NCBI GenBank assembly: GCA_011800805.1
Contig: MPNW01000001.1
Span: 75,162-139,161 of the forward strand
Reading direction: 5' to 3'
Length of the DNA stretch: 64,000 bases
Origin: Hirudo medicinalis
Taxonomy: Eukaryota; Annelida; Clitellata; Hirudinida; Hirudinidae
The position numbers and the translations under genes are program-made. The notes under the pieces were generated by a model, which worked only from the letters and a program-made list of their open reading frames with translations, was not told where the DNA came from and ran no database searches. Positions 55,701-64,000 of this stretch are shown in pieces; the first letter of the stretch is position 1; every line of letters starts with the position of its first letter.

Positions 55701-57629
55701 AATGGAGATGAAAGCAAACAGATGAATCTGCTGAGGATTGAACCACATCTAAATCATTTCCTTGAGCTTAACTCATTTGAATCTGTCAGACAACAAACCA
55801 AGGACACCATGAGCTCCATGTTTTCTGAACTTTCTACCAAATTGAGAGGCTCTGACTCGCACATTCATGGTTTGGCTTAAATTTATAAATTTTGTTAATG
55901 ACAATTTTATCTTGTCCACCATTCTTGTTATTATTACCAACAGCATTATCAACTATTATCAAACATTTTTGCTATTAACATTTTTAAGATCACGTGGATG
56001 ATGAGGACTGGTTTGTTATGATGCTTAATGATGAATCTGTGATTCCTGCTTTTGAGAGAACTAAAGAGATTTATGATGACAATGAATATGATGATGTCAT
56101 CAGTGACTCTTCCTCGAACAAAAAGAAAATGGTAAGTTTAAAGACTCATCAAACGTTTTAACATTTGATTTATTTTTAATAAATTTATGTACTATACAAT
56201 TGAATTTTTGTTTTCAAGATTTCCATCCTATCAGTTGGTTTGCATTCATTTGAAATTTTGATGGAAATGGACATGAACCAACTCAAAATGATGATGATGA
56301 TTGACAATATTTCAACTGAGGAGATTGAAAAAATCAATTATGAAAAATTCAAATCCACTTATTTATTAGGTAATATAAATTATGAGTGATGAATTATTAG
56401 ATAATTATAATTTTTAATTAACATCCTTTATTTCAATTTGATGCCCAGCAAACAATGAAAGCATTCCCCTTTACCCTGATAAACATGATGGCTGTTCTTC
56501 CAATTCAAGTTTTTTTAAATTTCATTACAATGTTGCAAGAGTTGCAGAGATGACTGACTTTAAAGACAATGTACAACTGGAAATTCAGGATTGCAATTTG
56601 AAATTGAACTCCTCCACCCTACTTAAAATTGTAAAAGCCTTTGAGGGCTACGATAGCATAACAGTGAATGGATCACATCCAGAAATACTGATGCATGTTT
56701 TTTTGAAGAGCATTGGCATTGATATCATGGTTGGTTATAGATTGTTTATATTTATGAAGTAAGATTCACAAAACAATGCTTTTGTATATATGAAATTGTA
56801 GGAAGCTAATATTCTGCTTAATGTTTAAGGATAAAGATTTCAGTCATCGAATAAGTATTGACAGCATTCAGATATCTAAAAGAGAGGATGGAATAATCCA
56901 TGTTGGAAGTGGTTAGTCATAAAGTTTTTTTTCTCATGGAAAAAATCTGCTTATCATGGAAGCACCTCCTTTTTCCAACAAATGTTCTGGCGAGCAACTC
57001 TTCGCTTGTTTTTAAATTTGTTATCATGTATGATCCATCCTGCCACATATGGGTAGGGCTTCAGCTTTTTGAATACTGATCTTGACCAATTCAACTGTCA
57101 CACACACTTCTTGTGTCTTGGTTGGTTTGAGATATATTCAGCATTATTGTCTGAGATCTATCACTCTTCTTAGGAGTTTTCTGTGGTGAACCACAACAAT
57201 ATTTATGAATTTTGTGTTCGTTGATCCATCCATGTATAACAGTTCCATCAGGTGGTGAAGATAGGAACAATTTGTTCAAGAAGGAAAAAGAACCATCTCA
57301 AGATGTTGAGGAGCTCAAATTGGAATGTGAGAATGAAACACTGAAAAGGCAGCTGGAAAAACTTGGAAAGTTGACAATGTGTGAAGGGTGGGTTTTCAAC
57401 TTAAATCTAATAACTCAAAGATTTTAAGTTCTGATGTTGTTACAGTTTTGAAGGGGACCTAAATCACTGGAAGGAAAGATGTCGAAAACTCGAGAATGAG
57501 GCAAAAGACATGGAGGTTCAAGCCAGGCATCTTCTGGCTGAGAGGGACAGCCTCTTAAAGCTTGTTGACACCCTGCAGAATGATCTGGAGTTTTCTGAAA
57601 AATTGAGGAACAGACCATCAAATTCATGA
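47352..57629 (+). CDS. BLTP3: bridge-like lipid transfer protein, BLTP3 (UHRF1BP1/UHRF1BP1L) type, 20 exons
   Basis: Chorein-domain (VPS13/RBG-type) protein that moves lipids at membrane contacts. Exons: 47352-47395, 47483-47645, 47719-47757, 47826-47905, 48220-48325, 49824-50052, 50254-50381, 51614-51800, 52464-52556, 53404-53834, 54345-54413, 54542-54857, 55021-55356, 55429-55869, 55989-56131, 56219-56369, 56449-56729, 56830-56911, 57243-57387 and 57446-57629, about 1215 residues (vertebrates about 1440-1460). The chorein_N start (MSGLIKQQILKRLSKFTKNL, then KGEGDLTNLELDE) is diagnostic, as are GEVIIFKEVQWQAVRIEANA, LIANQSKIRINLKKR, LWVLTDSQ, RIELHLCDD and RIEGGAMQLVLNQLELSYYP. A poly-Ser stretch follows 55500. 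The C-terminus is a coiled coil (VEELKLECENETLKRQLEKL). The intron after 50052 uses GC-AG. The acceptor at 51614 rather than 51612 is forced by phase. One gene here stands for the two vertebrate paralogues. Confidence 0.94.
49009..49100 (+). mobile_element. tRNA-derived SINE, copy 5, partial (BLTP3-like intron)
   Basis: Plus strand TTCAGGTTAGCTCAGTGAGT, TGCATTCCTGCATGCAATGG, TAATGGCATCGGTCACAATG, TGGTTGTGGTTCACACAA. A box (TTAGCTCAGTGAGTTG) and B box (GTGGTTCACAC) are both clear. Body not found. Confidence 0.6.
49599..49652. repeat. AAT-type microsatellite
   Basis: Imperfect AATAAT array with GATAAT and AACAGT interruptions in the BLTP3-like intron before exon 49824. Confidence 0.85.
52754..52790. 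repeat. (TA)n microsatellite
   Basis: About 17 uninterrupted TA units followed by CATACATATG. In the BLTP3-like intron. Confidence 0.95.
52971..53045 (-). tRNA. tRNA-like sequence, possibly tRNA-Thr(CGT) pseudogene
   Basis: On the minus strand a 5' GTGCTCC pairs with 3' GGAGCAC as a perfect 7-bp acceptor stem. The T arm reads ATGGG-TTCGAGT-CCAGT (loop consensus intact, stem with mismatches). The anticodon loop is best read as CTCGTGA, but its stem has only three pairs, and the D arm is poor. A functional gene is unlikely. A tRNA pseudogene or SINE head is more probable. It lies in the BLTP3-like intron, opposite to the gene. Confidence 0.4.
54000..54107 (-). mobile_element. tRNA-derived SINE, copy 3, partial (BLTP3-like intron)
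   Basis: The minus strand begins GGCATGCAGGTTAGCCCAAT, GGGTTTCATTCCTACATATG, and later TCATTATGTATCGTGTTCGC, AACCCACAACCTGCGACC. The A and B boxes and the acceptor-like pairing resemble copy 1. The tail body (GGTAGATC...) is missing. Confidence 0.65.
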
Positions 57630-58230
57630 ACACCTACATATACACTTGTCGATGCTGGAGATTAGCATGATGCACTGCTTTCTGCCATTTGCTAGTCACA
57701 ACAACAATCAAATATGTTGATATTAGCTCATTAATGTCGAATTTATTTTAATGTTTGATTTCAGTGTAGATTAACAGTGAACATTAACCAAAATTTAATA
57801 GGCATTAAATACATTACATCACTGCACAGTAGAAACACTTGTAGAACCTTTGTCTCGATCTGAATCAATGTAATTTTTCAAGGCATGGCAAGGTGCTTTT
57901 CCAACAGTTGCAGAATTAGTCAGAGGTTTAACGAAATATATCCTAGCCATAAATATAAAAGACTGGCATAAAATCTTATCTGGAAATGCCACAACTGATT
58001 ATATGATGAACCATTGGTCACATTAAACTTTCTCCAATAGATAATTCTTATTTGTCTGTGGTTATATGGTGACCAGGGCATTGCCAGGCTAAGCGCGAAT
58101 ATCACATAGTTTTCCCACACCCTCATTTATCAACAAAGCACTTTATTATTATATAAGCTAACAATTAGCGTTTAATATTACAAATGAGTGGAGAATGTAC
58201 AAGTTATTTTTGGAGAGCAGTCATAATCAT
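57630..58230. other. convergent intergenic region BLTP3-like/LEO1
   Basis: 600 bases between convergent stops, presumably both 3' UTRs. No coding or RNA feature is visible. Confidence 0.5.
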
Positions 58231-60760
58231 TCAGTCTTCATCACTATCACACACAACGTTCTTTTTCTTGGGATTCCTTGTCTCTTCCTCCTCACTCTGA
58301 AATTTAGAAAATAACACAAAAATTAGTCAGTTGACAATTTTATGCATCAGGAATTAAGAATATTGAGGTTTGAAACTGACATCTGACTCTGCAGGCCTTT
58401 TTGCTGATCGTCTCCTGCCATCATCCTCAGAATCATCATCTGAAGTGTAAATAGCTGCACAAAACAAGAAAAGCTAGGTGTGATACTTAAAAAATCATTG
58501 GTAAAAGTCATCTGCTCACGTTTGTGGCCTTTATGTCTCTTTTTTATTGCAGACACTGACACTGTGTTTTCATCCTCTTCTTCATCGTAACCAGTTTCCA
58601 AGTAATGTGAACTGATTCCTCGTTTAAAGGCTTTTTCTTTGATTCTTCTCTGCTTGTTTTCTCTTCTCATTACAGCTTTAAGCTTGTCATCTTCTTTCTA
58701 AATGGGCACAAAACATATTTCATTGAAAGCAAAATTGTCATACTACAAATTCCTTTAAATGTATTAATTACTAAATTCATCTGAAGTTCAATACCTTAAT
58801 CAGCTCGCTTCTTTGTGATTCTGGATTTTTGCCAACAATTGGCAACACTTTCACTTTCTGAGCTTTGCTCGAACGATCAGCCAAAGAAAGAGTCATTTTT
58901 CTGTGTGTGAACGAGTCAGTGGAATGTGGTCTGAAAATAATTGTCAGAAGTTGAATATTAATTTTAAGCATTGTGCCTTTTTAGGCGAATACCGTGAGAT
59001 TATTTGTCATTAAACCTGAAAGACAGCTTGGATGTGAAGACAGCCTGACCTTGGAGACCCAATCCCTGCCTCACAAAGAGGTGTGTATGGTCAGACTTCA
59101 TCTCCATTGGGTGGACATCAAACACCTCATTTCCAAGATGGAGAGACAAACTGCAAGAAAAAGTTAATGCATAATGATAAATCCAACCCTAAGAAATAAC
59201 CAGTGATTCAAACCTTCCATCACTCCAGCGAACCATCCTGGCATTGCTTTCTTTTACGAGATTTCCATGTTCATCATATCTCAAGTTACCATTTGCATCT
59301 TTAGCATATCTCCATCTCAATGTATTTTCTACTTTCAGTTTCAATCTTGTCCTTCCTTCTTCATCCATCAATTCTTCTTCATCGACTTCATCTTCATATT
59401 GCTGCTCATCAAATGTTCTAAAATCAAAATAAGGTCACTATGACAACTTGCATTGAGAGTAACACAATGAAAAATAAAATATAACTTACTTTGGGTCAAT
59501 ACTCAGAAAGTTGGGTAGTTTGACAAAATGCAAAGAATCTCCCAAATTAGTATTGATTTTTGGGAAAACTGCATCAATTCTGATCTCCTGAATCTCTTCT
59601 TCTTCCTCCTCTTCTACCTCATGCTTTCTACCAAGTTCATCATCCTCATCATCTTCATTCATTGATCCATCCTTCCATCTCTGAGATGATTGGTTTTGGT
59701 CACTAAGTTCACAAGCGCTTTCATTCTAAAATTAAGATAGATGATAAAAAGCAATTAATTATTGCTTCAAAATAAGACTAACTCTTGCATCATTGGCCTG
59801 TCCATCATCATCTTCATTAGATGAACTTATATCACTGGCATTTCCAAACAATTCTGCTTCAAAGAAACATATAATAAATTGTATGTCAAACATATATTCA
59901 ACAAATGACAAACCTTCCACATTACCCTCATCTTCTGAACCACTTTTTTTCACAAAATCATCATCATCACTTTCAATTTTCTCCCTGTTCTCTCGAGGTG
60001 CCTTTCTCTCATTTGGCTCATCATCAGAACCATCACTAGAATTCTTTTTATATTCATTTCCATTTTCTGCTTCACTGTCAGAAATATTGTCAACATCATC
60101 CTCTGCATTATTAGTGTTATTGAGATCTTCATCTTCATCATTGACATCAGCACTAGGAGAAGCTATGTTATCTTCTTCCTCATCATCACTGTTTTTCACC
60201 CTTTCCTCTTCACTGATATTTCCATCATTTACAGACACATTGTCAACATCTCTAGTCTGATTGTTTTCATCTTCACTGACAGCTCTTGGGCTATCATTAT
60301 CATAATCTAAGCCATTATCATCATTATGTTCATCACCATGAATGGACCTTTCATCATCACTGTGCTTTCTATTAAAATTTGTTTGAGCTGGACTACAGTC
60401 GCTATCCTCTGATGGTTCACTGACTCGACTGGCATGGGAACTTGCAGGTGATTTCATCGGACTGTTATTGTTGTGATTGCTTTGTTCACTGTCCGATTCA
60501 TTTCCAGCATCGTTCATGGGACTTGGGCAGCCAGAACTCAACTGATCTGGTGAATCATAACCTATTCAAAAGTGGTCAAAATGTAAAAAGCACACCAAGC
60601 TATGTAAACAGTAGTCGTTATGTATTTCTTATTACGCATTGGCTATTTTCAATATTTAAAAGCTAACGCAAAGAAAAAGTGAGTGTAAAAGTTTTAAAAT
60701 GCTGCTTTGGCAAGTGTATGCAACAAATAATAAATTGTAAGTACCATCATTGTCTGACAT
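58231..60760 (-). CDS. LEO1: Paf1-complex subunit LEO1, 10 exons
   Basis: Subunit of the RNA polymerase II-associated Paf1 complex. Exons (minus): 60760-60745, 60561-59914, 59856-59783, 59725-59490, 59417-59214, 59150-59016, 58930-58795, 58697-58520, 58454-58381 and 58296-58231. Phases agree, giving 342 residues; human LEO1 is 666, the difference being mostly the shorter acidic N-terminus. The first exon encodes only MSDND plus one base. Exon 2 is Asp/Glu/Ser/Asn-rich with SP sites, as expected. The conserved LEO1 core includes [19 protein letters not shown], then [70 protein letters not shown], and [19 protein letters not shown]. The intron 59857-59913 is 57 bases with no stop and could be retained, adding 19 residues. 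The C-terminus ends DSDED, typical for the family. Confidence 0.95.
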
Positions 60761-61647
60761 GTCTTAAACTTGTTTATATTTTACAACTGAGCGAAAATAA
60801 GCAATTAACTTTACTTCGGTTTTGTTTGAAATATATAAAGCAAAGATATTGCATGTAAAAAGCGATGTCCTATTTTATTCCAAATTTATTAAGCTTTAAT
60901 TTTTCACATATTAACATTGATGCAATATTGATAATAAACTTTTTAAAAATGTTAAATGTATATAATTGGGTATAATTCTAATAATCAAATTATTATCAAA
61001 TTGTAAAGTTGGCACATATAAACTATTTATTAGCACTTCATCTATAATGGACCACTATTAATGGTTAAGCTTCACAATCCTATAATGAACGGGACGATAA
61101 AAAGTTCCTCATCTTAATAATAAAGATCTAACTTTTGTAATAAAGTATCTACTTCAACATATACATTAGGCATTCTAAATAAATTAGGATAAATTTTTGA
61201 GATTGTCAATTGAGCTGATGCTCATTTCAGCTTCTATCAGGATTAACCCCAATCAATTCTTATTCTAACAAACTTTCATCATTCAAAATTTGAGAGTCAT
61301 TGACGATAACTGCAACATTTTCGCCATTTTTTTAAATAAATGTACTGAGCATAAATTTTGGTAATTTAACCTACCGCCATAAAGGCCTTTGCTTCAAACC
61401 GTTCACAATTTTGTCGATGCGTCGGATGTTATAATTAGGGGAGAGTGAGGCTGCAGTCAATAGTAACTTATACCTATTTAATTTATGACGAATTGTTTGT
61501 TGACTCTCCCAGAAAAGAATGGATCAAGTAGGGCAAATGTAATGGATGGGCTCATGAAGAATGTGTAGATGGAGTTAACTCTGCAAGCTTCATATGTGAT
61601 TTTAGTCGAGCTTAAGTTTTAACTTAATAACTTATATTAACCAAGAG
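60761..61647. promoter_or_regulatory. LEO1 upstream region, no other feature
   Basis: AT-rich sequence that must contain the LEO1 promoter. No coding segment, tRNA or repeat is supportable here. Confidence 0.35.
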
Positions 61648-62451
61648 CCGGTGTAACAGGCCAAAGTATACCCGGGGTTATAACGGCCTAGGTTAGATTA
61701 TACCGGGGTATATTATGGCCTAGGATAAATTATGTCCCTCCAGACCAAATCATACCTTCTTTATAGTAATAGTGTTGAGAGATAAACATTGAATTACTAC
61801 GTTTTTCCGACATTTTACATAAAACTATGTAATACTAAGTGTCGTGTTTAAAACCGAATGCATTTTATTATATCATGCTATAATACACAAAAAATAAGTA
61901 TAAAAATTCGAATAATCTCAAATGTTCCAATCTAGGAAACAATTGCCTTGAATGGAACACTTGATGTCTTTAATCGGAACAAAAGATAATTAGGTTGATT
62001 TGATAAAATATGTTGCTGCTTTGACCTAAATTAAATATTTAATTGTGAATCGATCCTTTTTTATTATCATCAAGAAGCTTTATAACAAAATCAATAAGTC
62101 ATCATTAATTTAATATAATTAAAGCTTTCTTTTTTTATAATTAAATGATTTTTTTTTAATTAATGGTGTAAATATTGTAAGGGTAACATAATAAATACAG
62201 ACAAAAAACAAATTTTCATTCGCTTTCGAAAATAAGTAAACCAAAATGGCTGCCTAAAGATTTACAATCTTATAGTCTTATAGTTATCAGATCGACTGCT
62301 TCCACAAATGCTTAAATTGATTAAATTGAGCTTCTTTCACATTGGGTATATTCTGGCCTGGCTGCCCAATCTATTTTAAACCCCCGGGTATAGTTTGGCC
62401 TAGGACACTTTAATCGGGGCAGGGATTATTTTAGGCTGTTAATACGGTGTT
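61648..62451. mobile_element. nonautonomous element with iterated GGCC..TATACCCGGGG motifs in its ends
   Basis: The left end has CCGGTGTAACAGGCCAAAGT, ATACCCGGGG, then CGGCCTAGG and ATACCGGGGTATATTATGGC. The right end, inverted, has CACCGTATTAACAGCCTAAA, then CCTAGGCCAAACTATACCCG and GGCCAGAATATACCC. A unit of the form GGCC-AA-TATACCCGGGG thus occurs at least five times, in opposite orientations at the two ends, around a 600-base AT-rich centre without genes. This is the structure of a foldback or MITE-like DNA element with subterminal repeats. No target-site duplication could be fixed. Confidence 0.6.
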
Positions 62452-63255
62452 CAGACATTGGTGGTGAATTGCAACAATATCTAGGCGCATGTCCAAAAAG
62501 CATTTTTAAGAACCGTCCCAAAAGATTTTTTTTTACAATATTTAATGACATCCAAAGTATAAACTTGAAATGGGGTTTTTTGAAAACTCTGAACTTTATC
62601 AACCTAAGTTGCCTACAACAGCATTATTATTGAAAGACCAACAGTTTGTTGAGTAAAAGTTTACTTTGATGGCAATATTGCCATTTTTCTAGGCGAATTC
62701 TTGTGAAGTAATTGAGTAATATTGTGATTTTAGAACGTTCATTTGTAAAAAAAAGTAACATGAAACGTATTTATTTTGGTTGTGAGGAGCTGGCAACAGT
62801 ATTAAACTAATTACATTGTATCATAACAAAATTCGTGAAAAATTTGCAAAATTTGCATTAATTTACAGATTGTTACAACTTATATTCACATTGGAGAGCT
62901 TAAATTTGATTGAGGAAGCGGGGTATTTCCGCAGCCTGACAATTTAAGTGCAAATGTTTTTTATTATAAGCTATTAAACAAGTATAAAGACACCCTATTA
63001 TTCGTATAATAATTTATTTATGTACAATAATAATTATATACAAAGTAATAATTACTCCGTTCATCAACTGCTCTTCCGATAAACCAGATTTCATAGGCTG
63101 GCGAATCTATCTTCCTCCACATTAAAACCATATTTAAAACCATCTCAATCGGCAAATTGTCACGGGATCATTCAACTATTTAAAACCACGTTAATGTGTG
63201 CCTATTCTTAAAAATCTTTTGTCTGTTTCTTCGAATGAGCTTCGTCCTTCGAAGC
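62452..63255. other. no gene seen
   Basis: AT-rich intergenic sequence with no supportable feature. Confidence 0.35.
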
Positions 63256-63325
63256 AGAAGTATAATATATATTATAATATATATATATTATAATAATATA
63301 AAGTATATACATATATATATTTCTA
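63256..63325. repeat. AT-rich microsatellite, (TATA)-type
   Basis: ATATATTATAATATATATAT and similar, an imperfect AT array at the border of a GC-richer block. Confidence 0.9.
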
Positions 63326-63349
63326 TATCTGATTAGATTGGATTGTCTA

Positions 63350-64000
63350 GCCGCATAAGCGACATCATTCTGGATGATGAGGAGCCAGAAGAAATCTAAG
63401 CCACTTCACGAAAGCCGGAGAAAGCCGTCGACCTCCGGTGTAAATGATCAACCGACCAAATCATTGGCCGAGAGACGCGCGGTATTGTCGGGTGGAATGG
63501 ACCGACCGCGGGCTCGCAAAGCACTATGGACTGCGGACCAAACCGCAGTCGCATAAAGGCCCGCGATCGATTCTCGAAAATTTCTATCTCCGGCTGCCCG
63601 CTACAAAGAAATTATAAGGACCAGTTTGTATATATTAAGTACACGATGTGAAAAAGCCACTGAGAGCTTTCATGACCGCTGTAGGCAACTGGGGTGGATG
63701 CGATCGACATAAAAAGGCCAAAGAGAGCCCCGCGTAGTCGAAGATTGCAAGTCAAAAGCAGATAGTATGCGACATGAAGAAGCCATTGAGAGCTTTCGGA
63801 AGTCGCTCCAGTCCAAGCAGCAGTGACCGGCATAAGAAGGCCAAAGAGAGCCTCTCATAGCCGGCGGTAAGCCTTGGGTTCCGAAGGATAAAAAACCGAC
63901 AGGGACATCCGGCTGATCATTGGATGCGCCACCCCCCCCCCCCCCAAAAAGGTCNGAGATTCAAAGGGCCGAAACGTTTGAGACGGGGGAACCTCCTCTG
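63350..64000 (+). mobile_element. GC-richer LINE-derived block with tandem 120-base units
   Basis: Abruptly GC-richer than its surroundings. An open frame at 63374-63556 encodes a basic stretch (SRRKPSTSGVNDQPTK, LSGGMDRPRARKAL) without an assigned domain. From about 63646 two tandem units start CGATGTGAAAAAGCCACTGA and CGACATGAAGAAGCCATTGA, each containing GAGAGCTTTC and ending AGGCCAAAGAGAGCC. The segment 63880-63910 (AACCGACAGGGACATCCGGC) and unit 1 are inverted copies of 39540-39760. It is therefore the flank of the same LINE family. A poly-C run (63932-63945) and one N (63955) precede the window end. Confidence 0.55.

Noticed and set aside
59793..60260. 155-codon plus-strand Ser-rich frame
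   Set aside because: Antisense of the Asp/Glu/Asn-rich LEO1 exon. Composition is fully explained by it.

Overview
The window is animal nuclear DNA from an AT-rich, intron-rich invertebrate. Splice sites are GT-AG, introns range from about 50 bases to nearly 13 kb, and the conserved genes have metazoan architectures (liprin-beta with three SAM domains, SNX4, DDX49, a BLTP3/UHRF1BP1-type bridge lipid-transfer protein, LEO1). The proteins are clearly diverged from vertebrate orthologues and the genes are tightly packed after 30 kb. A tunicate or another compact, fast-evolving marine invertebrate such as a cnidarian would fit, but the sequence alone does not settle the phylum. I see no prokaryotic genes, no CRISPR array and no operon.

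Layout. 0.2-2 kb (+): a two-exon multi-pass membrane protein I do not recognise. 2.7-10.4 kb: nested transposon debris: a hAT deletion derivative with a perfect 8-bp target duplication, remnants of two further hAT families, two LINE fragments and a 502-base assembly gap. 10.8-11.9 kb (+): a two-exon phytochelatin-synthase-like cysteine peptidase with a large insert. 12.2-14.2 kb (-): a broken CR1-type LINE. 16.9-36.1 kb (+): liprin-beta, whose intron of about 12.8 kb holds a tRNA-Glu-like sequence, hAT, Tc1 and two LINE families. 37.1-43.3 kb (+): SNX4. 43.8-46.2 kb (-): DDX49. 47.4-57.6 kb (+): BLTP3-like. 58.2-60.8 kb (-): LEO1. 61-64 kb: a foldback-like element with iterated palindromic motifs, an AT microsatellite and a GC-richer LINE end.

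SNX4, DDX49, BLTP3-like and LEO1 alternate in strand: convergent, divergent, convergent. Their jobs are unrelated (endosomal sorting, rRNA processing, lipid transfer, Paf1 transcription elongation), so this looks like compact packing of housekeeping genes. Full exon chains with consistent phase could be built for SNX4 (439 aa), DDX49 (462 aa), BLTP3-like (about 1215 aa) and LEO1 (342 aa). Liprin-beta has one apparent single-base deletion in its third SAM region.

The points most worth following are the phytochelatin-synthase insert, a tRNA-derived SINE family present in at least five copies, the terminal-motif element at 61.6-62.5 kb, a GC-AG intron in the BLTP3-like gene and a 57-base stop-free intron in LEO1. 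No defence-type or otherwise new multi-gene system is visible.
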